A stretch of DNA of 64,000 nt from Flavobacterium rakeshii (GCF_009741375.1 NZ_WOWP01000013.1:62001-126000), one strand, 5' to 3'. Shown: positions 34,389 to 44,815, counted from the stretch's first letter. The notes: a model not told the origin generated them from the letters alone. Made by a program: numbers and translations.

Positions 34389-35741
34389 ATGCAAAGTTTA
34401 TCTGAACTGAATGCCATTTCCCCAATAGACGGGAGATATAGGAGTAAAACCGTATCGTTATCAGGATATTTTTCTGAAGAAGCACTTATAAAATACAGAG
34501 TGCTTGTAGAAATTGAGTATTTCATAGCATTATGCGAATTACCACTACCTCAGCTACAGGGTGTAGACAAAGCTGTGTTTGAGCCGCTTCGTGATCTTTA
34601 CAGAAACTTCTCGGCACAGGATGCACTACAGGTAAAAGAAATAGAAAAAACAACCAACCACGATGTAAAAGCGGTTGAGTACTTTATAAAATCGGCTTTT
34701 GATAAGCTGGGACTTGAGCAGTACAAAGAGTTTATCCACTTTGGTTTAACTTCTCAGGATATTAACAACACTGCAATCCCTCTTTCAACTAAAGAGGCTT
34801 TTGAAGATGTTTATATGCCAACACTTATTAAAGTAATCTCTAAACTTAAAGAACTTACTAAAGAATGGGCAGATGTGCCAATGCTTGCCCGTACTCACGG
34901 ACAACCTGCATCTCCTACCCGTTTAGGTAAAGAGATACATGTTTTTGTAGAAAGACTGGAAGAGCAGTTACGTCAACTTTTCAACGTCCCTTTTGCTGCA
35001 AAATTTGGTGGAGCTACAGGTAACTTTAATGCACACTTTGTGGCTTATCCGCAAAACGACTGGAGGCAGTTCGGACTTGATTTTGTTGAAGGAACACTTG
35101 GATTAAAACACTCATTCCCTACTACACAAATTGAGCATTACGATCATTTTGCTGCATTTTTTGATGCTTTAAAGCGTATTAATAACATCCTTATAGATCT
35201 TGACAGAGACATATGGACTTATGTATCTATGGATTACTTTAAGCAAAAAATCAAAGCCGGAGAGGTTGGTTCTTCTGCAATGCCACACAAAGTAAACCCT
35301 ATTGATTTTGAAAACTCAGAAGGTAACTTAGGTATTGCTAATGCTATATTTGAGCACCTTTCTGCTAAACTGCCAATATCAAGACTGCAAAGAGACCTTA
35401 CAGACAGTACTGTACTAAGAAACATAGGCGTACCTGTAGGACATACTCTTATTGCTTTTGAAGCTACTCTTAAAGGACTTAACAAACTGCTTTTAAATGC
35501 TGAGAAGTTTGAGCAGGACCTTGAGAAAAACTGGGCTGTTGTGGCAGAGGCTATCCAAACGATATTACGTCGTGAGGGCTATCCTAACCCATATGAAGCA
35601 CTTAAAGAGCTTACAAGAACAAACCATATTATCAATAAAGATTCTATACATGCCTTTATAGGAACACTTAACGTTTCAGACAGCGTTAAAGCGGAGTTAA
35701 TGAACATTACTCCTTCCAATTATTTAGGTATATTACCATAA
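34389..35741 (+). CDS. purB: Adenylosuccinate lyase
   Basis: A 450-residue fumarase/aspartase-superfamily enzyme. It acts twice in purine synthesis: on SAICAR and on adenylosuccinate, each time releasing fumarate. The superfamily signature GSSAMPHKVNP is at about residues 293-303. Other conserved blocks are HFGLTSQDINNT and ARTHGQPASPTRLGKE, which holds a catalytic histidine. Length is normal. It has its own -7 box and is followed by the KefF-like gene after 16 bases, which may be read through. Confidence 0.96.
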   Translation: MQSLSELNAISPIDGRYRSKTVSLSGYFSEEALIKYRVLVEIEYFIALCELPLPQLQGVDKAVFEPLRDLYRNFSAQDALQVKEIEKTTNHDVKAVEYFIKSAFDKLGLEQYKEFIHFGLTSQDINNTAIPLSTKEAFEDVYMPTLIKVISKLKELTKEWADVPMLARTHGQPASPTRLGKEIHVFVERLEEQLRQLFNVPFAAKFGGATGNFNAHFVAYPQNDWRQFGLDFVEGTLGLKHSFPTTQIEHYDHFAAFFDALKRINNILIDLDRDIWTYVSMDYFKQKIKAGEVGSSAMPHKVNPIDFENSEGNLGIANAIFEHLSAKLPISRLQRDLTDSTVLRNIGVPVGHTLIAFEATLKGLNKLLLNAEKFEQDLEKNWAVVAEAIQTILRREGYPNPYEALKELTRTNHIINKDSIHAFIGTLNVSDSVKAELMNITPSNYLGILP

Positions 35742-35757
35742 ATAAGAAATACAATGT

Positions 35758-36360
35758 ATGCCCAACAAGATACTCATTCTATTTGCACACCCGCTGTTCG
35801 AGAAATCGAATGTGAATGACGTACTTGTAAACCACATTCCGGATAGTCCTAATATCACGTTTCACGACCTGTACCAGGAGTATCCGGAATTTGATGTTAA
35901 TATGCAGCGTGAACAGGAGCTGCTTTTACTACATGACATCATTATATGGCATCACCCTATGTACTGGTACAGTTGCCCTCCCCTTTTAAAACAATGGATA
36001 GACATTGTACTGGAACACGGCTGGGCATATGGTAAGGAAGGTACAGCCCTAAAAGGCAAACTGCTCTTACAAACCATTACAACCGGCGGACGCAAGGAAA
36101 ACTACTGCTCTACAGGGCGCGACCGCTTTACAATACAACAACTTTTAGAACCATTCAATCAAACTGCAAAAGTTTGTAATTTGACCTACCTACCTCCGTT
36201 TGTAGTTCATGGCACACACTCCATGACGACGGAAGGATATATAGAGAACGGAAAACTCTACAGGCAAATTCTGGAATACCTGGAAAACAAAACCATTACC
36301 CCTGAAGATCTCTCCGGCTATCAGTATTTTAACGATTGGTTTAAAACTAAATTAGGCTAA
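35758..36360 (+). CDS. NAD(P)H-dependent oxidoreductase, KefF/MdaB-like
   Basis: A 200-residue flavodoxin-fold quinone reductase. The N-terminal FMN-binding loop is LFAHPLFEKSNVN. The second conserved block is WHHPMYWYSCPPLLKQWID, the usual H-P-M-Y-W-Y signature. The product sits 6 bases before a KefC-type antiporter gene. In E. coli, KefF is the ancillary activator of KefC, so I infer the same partnership. The ATG at 35758 is preferred over a neighbouring out-of-frame ATG at 35754. Confidence 0.9.
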   Translation: MPNKILILFAHPLFEKSNVNDVLVNHIPDSPNITFHDLYQEYPEFDVNMQREQELLLLHDIIIWHHPMYWYSCPPLLKQWIDIVLEHGWAYGKEGTALKGKLLLQTITTGGRKENYCSTGRDRFTIQQLLEPFNQTAKVCNLTYLPPFVVHGTHSMTTEGYIENGKLYRQILEYLENKTITPEDLSGYQYFNDWFKTKLG

Positions 36361-36366
36361 AAACGT

Positions 36367-38262
36367 ATGGAAACCGGATTATTTTTTGAGTCAATTATCT
36401 ATTTGGCTGCTGCTGTTATATGTGTACCCATAGCTAAAAAACTGGGGCTTAGCTCTATATTAGGCTATCTGTTTGCCGGTATTTTAATCGGTCCGTTTGT
36501 ACTTGGACTAATCGGTCAGCAGGGAGAAGACATTATGCACTTTGCCGAATTTGGTGTGGTTATGATGCTGTTTCTTATCGGGCTGGAGCTTGATCCTTAC
36601 AAATTTTGGCGGATGCGACGTTTTATTGTCGGTATGGGTTCGTTACAGGTTTTAGGCACCACTATTATACTGTTTTTGGCATGTTTACTGGTTTTAAAAT
36701 GGGAATGGGAAGCCACACTAACTATAGCATTGGCACTAACCTTATCATCAACCGCTATTGTATTGCAAACCCTTAAAGAAAAAGGGCTATCGCAAACCTC
36801 AATGGGGCGTTCGGCATTTGCAGTACTGTTATTTCAGGATATAGCTGTAATCCCTATACTTGCCATACTACCCCTGTTAGCCGATGGCGATATACAAAAT
36901 AAAGGAATAAACGAATCCCTTATTTCCGATTTACAGGGATGGTTGCAAACCCTTATTGTGATAGGTACCATTGCCCTTATATACTTTGCAGGCAGATTTA
37001 TTATTGTACCGTTACTACATGTAGTAGCAGCTACAAGGCTACAGGAACTTTTTACCGGAGCGGCACTATTACTGGTACTTTTAGTTTCTTATATAATGCA
37101 GATGGTAGGGCTTAGCCCCGCTTTAGGTGCGTTTATGGCAGGTGTCGTATTGGCCAATAGTGAATTCAGGCATGAGCTCGAAGGCGATATAGCCCCCTTT
37201 AAAGGACTCCTCTTAGGACTTTTCTTTATTGGTGTAGGTGCTTCCATCAACTTTAGCCTTATCATGGTAGACCCTGTGTTTATAATTGTTTTCTGCACCC
37301 TGTTTAATGTTATCAAATTCCTTGTACTACTGGGAATAGGTAAAATTTATAAGAAAAGTTCTGACCAAAACCTGCTTTTCGGATTTGCCCTGAGTCAGGG
37401 AGGGGAATTCGGGTTTGTAATATTAGGGTTTGCCACTCAGCTTAATCTTATGCCCACCTACCTAGCCAGCCAAATGATGGCAATTATAGCACTGAGTATG
37501 ATAGGCACACCTATATTGCTTTTTATTAATGAAAAATGGATAGACCCTTTCTTTGGGGTTAAGGAAAAAGATTCGGGTAATAAGTATGATGATATAGAAG
37601 ACGAAAACAACGATGTTATTATAGCCGGATTCGGAAACTTTGGTAGTACCATAGGGCGTTTATTAAAAACTAACGGTATACCCGCAACAGTACTAGACAT
37701 GGATTCTGACAGGGTTGACTCCCTGCGTAAAATGGGCTTCAAAGTATACTACGGAGATGCTTCAAGACTGGAACTGCTTCAGGCAGCCGGATGTGAAAAC
37801 GCTAAACTGTTTATCGCTGCTATAGATAACCCTACCGTAAACCTTATCGTGGTAGAAATGATACGTAAACATTTCCCTCATTTAAAAGTACTGGCAAGAG
37901 CCCGTAACCGAAGTAATGCCTTTGAACTGGTAGATATGGGTATCAATCAGTTTTATCGTGAAAACCTGTACAGTGCCGTGCACTTAGGCGTAGATGCTTT
38001 GGTTGAACTGGGCCACCGCCGTTATACTGCCACAAGGCAGGGACAACGATTCATTAAATATGATGAGCAGGCGGTATTGAGACTTTCACAGAAACGACAC
38101 GATAAAAAGGCTTTCCTCATGACCGCCAAAGAGGAGATTGAAATGCAGGAACAACTGCTTAAAAATGATTTATATGCCCAACTGGGAGCTAACGACCATG
38201 CCTGGGAAAGTGAAGACCTGAGAAAAGAAAACCTAGAGAATAGTAACGGAGATAAAAAATAA
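36367..38262 (+). CDS. Monovalent cation:proton antiporter-2 (KefC-like)
   Basis: A 631-residue CPA2 antiporter. About 12 transmembrane helices cover residues 8-385, including LGLSSILGYLFAGILIGP, the ion-pathway motif in LLFQDIAVIPILAILP, and the LSQGGEFGFVILGF helix. A TrkA_N/RCK nucleotide-binding domain follows (DVIIAGFGNFGSTIGRLL, about residues 417 on). The C-terminal tail is rich in charged residues. It is expected to carry out K+/H+ exchange in electrophile or redox stress, with the KefF-like protein encoded just upstream. Confidence 0.93.
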   Translation: METGLFFESIIYLAAAVICVPIAKKLGLSSILGYLFAGILIGPFVLGLIGQQGEDIMHFAEFGVVMMLFLIGLELDPYKFWRMRRFIVGMGSLQVLGTTIILFLACLLVLKWEWEATLTIALALTLSSTAIVLQTLKEKGLSQTSMGRSAFAVLLFQDIAVIPILAILPLLADGDIQNKGINESLISDLQGWLQTLIVIGTIALIYFAGRFIIVPLLHVVAATRLQELFTGAALLLVLLVSYIMQMVGLSPALGAFMAGVVLANSEFRHELEGDIAPFKGLLLGLFFIGVGASINFSLIMVDPVFIIVFCTLFNVIKFLVLLGIGKIYKKSSDQNLLFGFALSQGGEFGFVILGFATQLNLMPTYLASQMMAIIALSMIGTPILLFINEKWIDPFFGVKEKDSGNKYDDIEDENNDVIIAGFGNFGSTIGRLLKTNGIPATVLDMDSDRVDSLRKMGFKVYYGDASRLELLQAAGCENAKLFIAAIDNPTVNLIVVEMIRKHFPHLKVLARARNRSNAFELVDMGINQFYRENLYSAVHLGVDALVELGHRRYTATRQGQRFIKYDEQAVLRLSQKRHDKKAFLMTAKEEIEMQEQLLKNDLYAQLGANDHAWESEDLRKENLENSNGDKK

Positions 38263-38274
38263 AACATCATCTAT

Positions 38275-38375
38275 ATTCCCCTCCTTTGGAGGGGTACCCA
38301 TCGGGTGGGGTGGTTTATGATATAAAAAATAAAGTCCCACCCCGGCTTTCAGCCACCCCTCCAAAGGAGGGGAAT
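38275..38375. repeat. Long inverted repeat with 21-bp arms
   Basis: Arms ATTCCCCTCCTTTGGAGGGG.. (38275-38295) and its perfect complement (38355-38375) enclose a 59-base middle that contains a second, weaker GGGTGGGG / CCCCACCC type pairing. Each arm is itself self-complementary (CCCCTCCTTTGGAGGGG). It lies between the KefC-like gene and the guaB terminator. I recall related CCCCTCC-TTT-GGAGGGG repeats in other flavobacterial intergenic regions. Confidence 0.75.
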
Positions 38376-38392
38376 TAAAACAATACAAAAAC

Positions 38393-38426
38393 AAAAAGGC
38401 AGAAGTTAGTAACTTCTGCCTTTTTT
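38393..38426 (+). terminator. Bidirectional intrinsic terminator
   Basis: 16-base arms around a single central base: AAAAAGGCAGAAGTTA / TAACTTCTGCCTTTTT. It serves the KefC-like gene and the convergent guaB. Confidence 0.88.
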
Positions 38427-38450
38427 ATGTTTTAGTCTTTCGACCTCAAA

Positions 38451-39923
38451 TTATCTTGAATAGTTTGGAGCCTCTTTAGTAATAGTTACATTGTGAGGAT
38501 GACTCTCAGATATACCGCTTGAAGTTAAACGTACAAAACGGCTGTTTTCCTGTAGTGTTGGGATGTCTTTAGCACCACAGTAACCCATACCTGCACGCAG
38601 ACCTCCTATAAACTGAAGCATGCTTTCAAAAAGCTCTCCTTTGTAAGGTACACGACCTACAATTCCTTCCGGTACAAGTTTCTTAACATCATCTTCTACA
38701 TCCTGGAAGTAACGGTCTTTAGAACCTTCTTTCATAGCCTCAACAGATCCCATACCACGGTAAGATTTAAACTTCCTTCCTTCAAATATGATCGTTTCTC
38801 CCGGAGATTCTTTAGTACCTGCAAGTAATGAACCAAGCATTACACAGTCGGCACCCGCTGCAAGCGCTTTAGGAATATCACCTGTGTAACGTATACCTCC
38901 ATCGGCAATTACAGGAACACCGGTACCTCTTAACGCTGCAGAAACTTCAAGAACTGCAGAGAACTGAGGGAAACCAACACCTGCAACTACACGTGTAGTA
39001 CATATAGAACCGGGACCGATACCAACTTTCACAGCATCTGCACCGTTTTCAGCAAGGTATAAAGCCGCTTCAGGAGTTGCAATATTACCTACAACAACGT
39101 CTAGCTCAGGGAATTTTGCTTTTACTTCTTTAAGTACACCTACCACACCTCTTGTATGTCCGTGAGCTGTATCGATAATTACCGCGTCAACTCCGGCAGC
39201 TACAAGTGCTTCTGCTCTCTGTACTGCATCAGCAGTAACACCAAGGGCAGCAGCAACACGAAGTCTTCCGAATTTATCTTTGTTAGCGATAGGCTTTTGG
39301 GTAAGCTTAGTGATGTCTCTAAAAGTAATAAGACCAATAAGTTTATTTTCGCTGTTTACTACAGGTAGTTTTTCGATTTTATGCTCCTGAAGAATTCCTT
39401 CTGCCACATCAAGAGTAGTACCCTCACCTGCAGTAACAAGGTTTTCAGAAGTCATTACTTCTACTATAGAACGTGTACCTTCTTTTTCAAAACGAAGATC
39501 ACGGTTTGTTACAATTCCTTTAAGTATTTGGTTTTCGTCTACTACCGGAATACCTCCGATACCAAACTCACGCATGGCGTTTTTAGCATCTGCAACTGTA
39601 GCATTAAGAGGAAGCGTAACAGGATCGATAATCATACCTGATTCTGCTCTTTTTACTTTTCTAACCTCTGTAGCCTGACGCTCAATCGTCATGTTTTTGT
39701 GTAATACACCTATACCACCTTCACGAGCCATAGCAATAGCCATAGCGCTTTCCGTCACCGTGTCCATAGCCGCCGAAACGATAGGCACGTTTAATGTTAT
39801 GTTTTTCGAGAATTTTGATTTGATACTTACTTCGCGTGGAAGAACCTCAGAATAATTTGGAACCAGCAGTACATCATCGTAAGTAAGACCTTCACCGATG
39901 ATTTTAGTTGTGTGTGCTTTCAT
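38451..39923 (-). CDS. guaB: IMP dehydrogenase
   Basis: A 490-residue enzyme converting IMP to XMP with NAD, the committed step of GMP synthesis. The catalytic loop [18 protein letters not shown] holds the nucleophilic cysteine near residue 307. Two CBS domains are inserted at about residues 95-210, and the flap includes RGMGSVEAM and [14 protein letters not shown] residues ([14 protein letters not shown]). Length is normal. It is monocistronic with a -7 box 27 bases upstream of its start. Confidence 0.97.
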   Translation of the reverse strand: MKAHTTKIIGEGLTYDDVLLVPNYSEVLPREVSIKSKFSKNITLNVPIVSAAMDTVTESAMAIAMAREGGIGVLHKNMTIERQATEVRKVKRAESGMIIDPVTLPLNATVADAKNAMREFGIGGIPVVDENQILKGIVTNRDLRFEKEGTRSIVEVMTSENLVTAGEGTTLDVAEGILQEHKIEKLPVVNSENKLIGLITFRDITKLTQKPIANKDKFGRLRVAAALGVTADAVQRAEALVAAGVDAVIIDTAHGHTRGVVGVLKEVKAKFPELDVVVGNIATPEAALYLAENGADAVKVGIGPGSICTTRVVAGVGFPQFSAVLEVSAALRGTGVPVIADGGIRYTGDIPKALAAGADCVMLGSLLAGTKESPGETIIFEGRKFKSYRGMGSVEAMKEGSKDRYFQDVEDDVKKLVPEGIVGRVPYKGELFESMLQFIGGLRAGMGYCGAKDIPTLQENSRFVRLTSSGISESHPHNVTITKEAPNYSR

Positions 39924-39949
39924 GTTGCAATTTGTCGTTAAATTGCATG

Positions 39950-39957
39950 CAAATATA
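39950..39957 (-). promoter_or_regulatory. -7 box TATATTTG for guaB
   Basis: TAnnTTTG on the minus strand, 26 bases before the ATG. Confidence 0.55.
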
Positions 39958-40029
39958 GTACTTTTTAACCTAATAAGAAAGCGTTTGTTTTATAAAAAAT
40001 CGTTATGCCTTTATAAAGAAAATTTATTC

Positions 40030-40893
40030 TTAGTGATACTGGGTAAAAATTTTGGTTGCCTCGTTGTATGAGCTCTCAAAACTAAGTGAATTTAAGCTGG
40101 TTACCACTTTCTCTGCCGTAAAGTACGAAAGCATTTTTTCGGTAGGCATATTTCCGGTTAGGTCATCTTTTGCCATCGGGCAACCACCAAATCCCTGTAT
40201 AGCGCCATCAAAACGTATACATCCCGCCTTATAGGCTGCATCTACTTTTTCAAACCATCTGTCTGGTGTGGTGTGCAGGTGTGCCCCAAATTCAATTTCA
40301 GGATACTTAGGAATAAGATTAGAGAAAAGATAATCGATAACCTCAGGAGTTGAGCTACCAATAGTATCTGACAATGAAAGTATTTTAACTCCCATTCCTG
40401 CCAGCTTCTCGGTCCACTCCCCTACAATTTCCACGCTCCACGGGTCTCCATAAGGATTACCAAAGCCCATAGAAAGGTAAGCCACAACCTCTTTATTACT
40501 TTTATCGGCAATGTTTAGTATTTCCTGTAAAGTAACAATAGACTCGGCTATGGTTTTATGCGTATTACGCATCTGGAAGTTCTCTGAAATGGAAAACGGA
40601 TATCCTAAATATTGTATTTCAGGATGTACAGAAGCTAACTCTGCTCCTTTTGTATTGGCTATAATAGCCAGTAGTTTACTTTTTGTAGCACTCAGGTCAA
40701 GTTTTGCAAGCACTTCGGCGGTATCCTGCATTTGCGGAATAGCCTTAGGCGAAACAAAACTACCGAAATCAATAGTATCAAAACCTACCCTTAACAGCGA
40801 CTGAATGTATGCTACTTTCTTCTCTGTGGGAATAAATTCTTTGATGCCCTGCATGGCATCTCTTGGACACTCGATAATCTTAACCTGTTTCAT
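40030..40893 (-). CDS. Hydroxymethylglutaryl-CoA lyase family protein
   Basis: A 287-residue TIM-barrel enzyme of the HMGL-like family. VKIIECPRDAMQGIKEF corresponds to the VEVGPRDGLQ block with catalytic Arg and Asp. FGAHLHTTPD gives the metal histidines. GFGGCPMAKDDLTGNMPTE is the cysteine loop of the active site. Compared with classical enzymes, the first block is altered, but the key R-D pair and the cysteine remain. Likely reaction: cleavage of HMG-CoA to acetyl-CoA and acetoacetate in leucine degradation; a leucine dehydrogenase is encoded at 50831 but is not linked. Confidence 0.87.
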   Translation of the reverse strand: MKQVKIIECPRDAMQGIKEFIPTEKKVAYIQSLLRVGFDTIDFGSFVSPKAIPQMQDTAEVLAKLDLSATKSKLLAIIANTKGAELASVHPEIQYLGYPFSISENFQMRNTHKTIAESIVTLQEILNIADKSNKEVVAYLSMGFGNPYGDPWSVEIVGEWTEKLAGMGVKILSLSDTIGSSTPEVIDYLFSNLIPKYPEIEFGAHLHTTPDRWFEKVDAAYKAGCIRFDGAIQGFGGCPMAKDDLTGNMPTEKMLSYFTAEKVVTSLNSLSFESSYNEATKIFTQYH

Positions 40894-40900
40894 AGAGGTT

Positions 40901-40908
40901 CAAAGATA
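40901..40908 (-). promoter_or_regulatory. -7 box TATCTTTG for the HMG-CoA lyase gene
   Basis: TAnnTTTG on the minus strand, only 7 bases before the ATG. It implies a near-leaderless mRNA or a slightly later start. Confidence 0.4.
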
Positions 40909-40971
40909 ATTAAAGAATCGGGTTTACGAAATCGTTTTCTTTGAAAAATTACCACAAAAACAGCCTGTATA

Positions 40972-42003
40972 CTATTTTTTTGATAATAACTTCTTGTTTA
41001 TCGCCTTAATAAGCCCCGGACCCTCATATATAAATCCGGTGTAAAGCTGTATTAGGCTGGCTCCTGCCTCCAGTTTTTCAATAGCATCTTCGGCAGTATG
41101 TATACCTCCTACTCCTATTATAGGAAATGCTTTATTACTTTTTTCTGATAGGAACCTAATTACCTCGGTAGACCTTTTTGTTAACGGCTTACCACTAAGT
41201 CCGCCCGTTTCCTTTTTATTTTCAGACTGTAACCCTTCTCTCGAAATAGTAGTATTGGTTGCTATAACACCTGCTATTTTAGTAGTTTGTACTATATCAA
41301 TAATATCAAGCAACTGACTATCGGTCAAATCAGGAGCAATTTTAAGCAGTATCGGTTTTTGTACCGGTTTCGTTTGGTTTTTATCCTGAAGCGTTTGCAG
41401 TAACTGAGTTAAAGGCTCTTTATCCTGAAGCTCACGCAGGTTTGGTGTATTAGGCGAACTCACATTTACCACAAAATAATCCACATAATCATACAGTGCA
41501 TCAAAGCATATTTCGTAGTCACTTACAGCATCTTCATTTGGAGTCACCTTGTTCTTACCTATGTTACCACCTATAAGCACATGCCCTTTCCCTTTAGGAT
41601 TCTTTTTAAGGCGCTCTACAGCTTCGGCTACACCACCATTATTAAACCCCATACGGTTTATAAGTCCGCCATCTTCCCTAAGCCTAAACAGTCTCTTTTT
41701 AGGATTCCCGTCCTGTGGTTTTGGGGTAAGCGTACCTATCTCTATAAATCCAAAGCCCAGGTTACCCAGCTCTTTGTATAACTTAGCATCTTTATCAAGC
41801 CCTGCAGCAAGCCCTACAGGGTTTTTAAATTTTAACCCAAACACTTCGCGCTCCAGTCTTGGATCGTTTACCTCAAACATTGATTTAAGTACAGACGGCA
41901 TACCCGGTATACTGTTTAAAAATCGAATGGTTGAAAATGTGAAGTAGTGAATTTTTTCCGGATCGAAACGGAATAATACAGGCCTGATTAGAGATTTGTA
42001 CAT
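40972..42003 (-). CDS. pyrD: Dihydroorotate dehydrogenase (quinone), class 2
   Basis: A 343-residue membrane-associated flavoprotein; fourth step of pyrimidine synthesis, passing electrons to the quinone pool. The N-terminal helical extension ([20 protein letters not shown]) marks class 2. FMN and substrate motifs are [37 protein letters not shown] (catalytic serine) and [11 protein letters not shown] chose the ATG at 42003; the longer frame reading 56 codons upstream runs through the -7 box TACTTTTG and lacks family similarity. Confidence 0.95.
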   Translation of the reverse strand: MYKSLIRPVLFRFDPEKIHYFTFSTIRFLNSIPGMPSVLKSMFEVNDPRLEREVFGLKFKNPVGLAAGLDKDAKLYKELGNLGFGFIEIGTLTPKPQDGNPKKRLFRLREDGGLINRMGFNNGGVAEAVERLKKNPKGKGHVLIGGNIGKNKVTPNEDAVSDYEICFDALYDYVDYFVVNVSSPNTPNLRELQDKEPLTQLLQTLQDKNQTKPVQKPILLKIAPDLTDSQLLDIIDIVQTTKIAGVIATNTTISREGLQSENKKETGGLSGKPLTKRSTEVIRFLSEKSNKAFPIIGVGGIHTAEDAIEKLEAGASLIQLYTGFIYEGPGLIKAINKKLLSKK

Positions 42004-42022
42004 AGCTAAATTATTGTGGCTG

Positions 42023-42030
42023 CAAAAGTA
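42023..42030 (-). promoter_or_regulatory. -7 box TACTTTTG for pyrD
   Basis: TAnnTTTG on the minus strand, 19 bases before the chosen ATG. Confidence 0.55.
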
Positions 42031-42099
42031 ATAAATTATCCTAAGTTTATTGTTTATAAAAATTTTAACATTCCTTTTAGATTCTCCCCTTTCTTTGAT

Positions 42100-42107
42100 T
42101 ATATTTG
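42100..42107 (+). promoter_or_regulatory. -7 box TATATTTG for the zinc-ribbon/SPFH locus
   Basis: TAnnTTTG match 27 bases before the ATG at 42135. It overlaps a TTG at 42105 that would otherwise be read as an upstream start. Confidence 0.55.
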
Positions 42108-42134
42108 AAAATAGTACGCAACTTACCTTATATA

Positions 42135-43172
42135 ATGAATAAAGAGCTAGAAAAATTAATTGATTACGCAATTACTGATGGTTTTATAACCGAAAAAGAA
42201 AAAAAAGTACTTATTAAAAAAGCTGAGAAACAGGGGTTTGACATAGACGAACTTGAAATGATTCTGGAAGGAAAGCTTTTTGATGCACAACAAACACGAA
42301 AAAAAGAAAATCCTGTACAAAAATGCCCAAGCTGTGGTGAAATCATGGTTGGTGTAAGCAGGGTTTGCCCTTCATGCAACTATGTTGTTAATGCAAGATC
42401 AAAAAATACCGCCACTCTGGATGAGTATATGCATGACGTAGAGAAAAAGCTCTTAAAGTTAAAAAACACTCCTAAACAGGGCTCAGGAAAAATAATGCAG
42501 TCGGTAATACTTACCTATCTAACCCTGGGTACCTACATTATTTTTAAAAAGGTTATAAAAAGAGAAGATCTTTTTGAAGACAATAACAACTACAGCAGGC
42601 TGAACAACGAAATCAATGCTACACTTAGCTTGATGAGAAGCAACTATGGAGAAGACGGTACAGTTGCCGAATTTATAAGTAAAATTGAAGCAGAAAAAGC
42701 ACAATATATTAAACAAAGGGAGTCTGGAAGTTTTGTATCTATAGCTGCTGCATTTTTACTTGTAGGCGGGGTACTATTTGCTATTACCCGTATACCCTCC
42801 CCAGAACCAAGTATTGACAAAAAAATAGACCGCCTTATTACAGAAGGAAAAAGAGATTCGGCCAAAATACTTATACCACAACTGGAAAAAGAATCTACAA
42901 GAGAATTTTATCTTTCTAAAATCGAAGTCATAAATATTGACAGTCTTTATAAAGCCGGAGCTTATGAAGAGGCGCTTGAAAAGGCTAATTTTCTTACCTT
43001 TAAATCAGAAAGAGAAGAGCTTATAACCAAAATACTTATAACACAAATAGGTGAACTTCTAACTAAAAGGGAGTTTAAAACAGCTAAAGATAAGGCAGAA
43101 CTTATACCGGATTACTCAACAAGATTTGAGGAACTGGACAAAATTAAAATAGCAGAACAACTAAAAAAATAA
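42135..43172 (+). CDS. Zinc-ribbon, SHOCT-like membrane protein
   Basis: A 345-residue protein starting [20 protein letters not shown]. An N-terminal helical SHOCT-like segment ([19 protein letters not shown]) precedes a zinc ribbon with two CPSC knuckles ([20 protein letters not shown]). Weakly hydrophobic [12 protein letters not shown] follows near residues 125-136, and a clear transmembrane helix at about 204-222 ([18 protein letters not shown]). The C-terminal 120 residues are charged helical repeats. Function unknown. First gene of a four-gene run with the SPFH protein 3 bases downstream. I chose the ATG at 42135 because the upstream TTG lies in the -7 box. Confidence 0.75.
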   Translation: MNKELEKLIDYAITDGFITEKEKKVLIKKAEKQGFDIDELEMILEGKLFDAQQTRKKENPVQKCPSCGEIMVGVSRVCPSCNYVVNARSKNTATLDEYMHDVEKKLLKLKNTPKQGSGKIMQSVILTYLTLGTYIIFKKVIKREDLFEDNNNYSRLNNEINATLSLMRSNYGEDGTVAEFISKIEAEKAQYIKQRESGSFVSIAAAFLLVGGVLFAITRIPSPEPSIDKKIDRLITEGKRDSAKILIPQLEKESTREFYLSKIEVINIDSLYKAGAYEEALEKANFLTFKSEREELITKILITQIGELLTKREFKTAKDKAELIPDYSTRFEELDKIKIAEQLKK

Positions 43173-43175
43173 GCC

Positions 43176-44459
43176 ATGGGAATTAGAAACTTTTTTACAG
43201 GAAGAGAAGGCGGTTTTATGGATGTTATCCGTTGTGATGAAACTGATTACCTTGTTCACAAATGGAGACCGTCGGGAGAAGCCGGATCTACAAAAAAAGA
43301 AAATGCCATACGTTACGGCAGTAGCATAAGGGTAAAACAAGGCGAAGTTGCCCTATTTGTATATACACAAAAAGACGGTTCTCCTTATGATGTGATTGAG
43401 GGACCTCATGACAAGTTTATTGAAACTTCTAACTTCCCGGTATTATCAGATATTGTAGGGGCTGCATTTGGCGGGCACTCCCCTTTTCAGGCTGAAGTCT
43501 ATTTTATTAACCTTGCAGGGAATATAACCGTAAAATTCGGCATACCCTATTTTGATGTTTTTGACCCAAGATTTATGGATCTTGCTGTACCATGTGCCGT
43601 GAGAGGTTCGTTTATATTTAATCTTTCTGATTATCGTAATCTGATTACATTAAACCGACTTAGAAATATCACTACAGATAACCTTAGAGATCAGGTTAAA
43701 GACGCTTTTATTAGAAGGGCTAAAAATATAATTATCAATATCCCTACAGAAACCACAATACCGGTTATGCAGCTGGAAAGTAGGATTGATATGATTAGCG
43801 ATCATATAAAACTAAAGCTGGAAGAAGATTTCAGAAATGATTTTGGGATTAACCTTAAACGTCTTGATGTAAGTGCTATTGAGCTGGATAAAAGTCATCC
43901 GCATTACCTACAGCTTAAAAAGAATACTGCCGACCAGCAAACCAAATTCATCGATTCTAAAACTGATATCGAAATAACGCATCTTGGTGAAAACAAAAGG
44001 ATTGAACGTAAAGAAACTGAGCTTGGTGTTGAAGGAAGAAATTTTGCTGCACATCAGTTAAACTTACAGGCCGATGTTTTAAAAACTGCTTCCGAAAGCT
44101 TAGGTGCTATGGGGAGCATTGACGGCGATGGCGGCGGGCACGGCTATAACCCAATAGGTATTATGACCGGACTTACACTGGGCAGAACAATGGGTAACCA
44201 AATGAGCGGTATGCTAAATAACATACCTAACACTCCGCCTCCACCCCCTACTGTAAGCTTTCATATAGCCATTAACGGACAACAGTCTGGACCCTTTACA
44301 ATAGAACAGTTAAAAGGAATGGCTCAAAACGGACAGTTTACAAAAGAACACTATATATGGAAACAGGGAATGACCGAATGGCAGCCTGCAAGCACAAGTT
44401 CTGAACTTGCTGTTGTATTTGCATCTGTTCCGCCACCTCCACCACCACCAACCAAATAA
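43176..44459 (+). CDS. SPFH-domain protein with C-terminal GYF_2 domain
   Basis: A 427-residue protein. The SPFH/Band 7 domain (residues 20-260) is of the virion-core-like YdjI type, with GSSIRVKQGEVALFVYTQ and VRGSFIFNLSDYRN. It has no N-terminal transmembrane helix. A helical stalk follows, a glycine-rich stretch (GSIDGDGGGHGYNPIGIM), a PPPPP linker, and a GYF_2 (DUF4339) domain at about 355-410 (AINGQQSGPFTIEQLKGMA, W..GM.EW). GYF domains bind proline-rich peptides, and the linker and C-terminus (VPPPPPPPTK) are poly-proline, so self-association is possible. Probably a membrane-remodelling or stress scaffold. Confidence 0.85.
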   Translation: MGIRNFFTGREGGFMDVIRCDETDYLVHKWRPSGEAGSTKKENAIRYGSSIRVKQGEVALFVYTQKDGSPYDVIEGPHDKFIETSNFPVLSDIVGAAFGGHSPFQAEVYFINLAGNITVKFGIPYFDVFDPRFMDLAVPCAVRGSFIFNLSDYRNLITLNRLRNITTDNLRDQVKDAFIRRAKNIIINIPTETTIPVMQLESRIDMISDHIKLKLEEDFRNDFGINLKRLDVSAIELDKSHPHYLQLKKNTADQQTKFIDSKTDIEITHLGENKRIERKETELGVEGRNFAAHQLNLQADVLKTASESLGAMGSIDGDGGGHGYNPIGIMTGLTLGRTMGNQMSGMLNNIPNTPPPPPTVSFHIAINGQQSGPFTIEQLKGMAQNGQFTKEHYIWKQGMTEWQPASTSSELAVVFASVPPPPPPPTK

Positions 44460-44467
44460 CACAAGCT

Positions 44468-44815
44468 ATGAGAGTTAATTTTGTAAAATCGGTTTTAGGG
44501 CTATTGTTTAGCCTGTTATTTTCTTATGCACTATATAGTTTTTCCAATATAAGCATAGAAGAGAAAAACCTTTTAAGCCTGGGAGGTTTTTTAACCTCAT
44601 TCTTTATCATGTTGTTTTTAATTGCACTTAGGTTTGATTCTCCCAGAACAACTATCAATGCAAGGTTTACTTCTGCATTTTTTTTAGGAGGTACAATGCT
44701 AACACATATTATCCTTGCCTTTACCGGACTAACACAACAGATATACATAACCGTTATAGGCTTTATAATGTTGTTTTATATCTTCATATTATATTCTGTT
44801 GCAAGAGTAAGATAA
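44468..44815 (+). CDS. Small multi-pass membrane protein
   Basis: A 115-residue hydrophobic protein with four likely transmembrane helices (about residues 8-25, 35-55, 68-88 and 93-112). No family is recognised. It starts 8 bases after the SPFH gene and 3 bases before the HD-domain gene, so it is probably a functional member of the same operon; a membrane partner for the SPFH scaffold is one guess. Confidence 0.7.
   Translation: MRVNFVKSVLGLLFSLLFSYALYSFSNISIEEKNLLSLGGFLTSFFIMLFLIALRFDSPRTTINARFTSAFFLGGTMLTHIILAFTGLTQQIYITVIGFIMLFYIFILYSVARVR

Noticed and set aside
35758..38262. KefF/KefC-like pair as a novel system
   Set aside because: The pairing of a quinone reductase with a CPA2 antiporter is already known and the motifs are standard.
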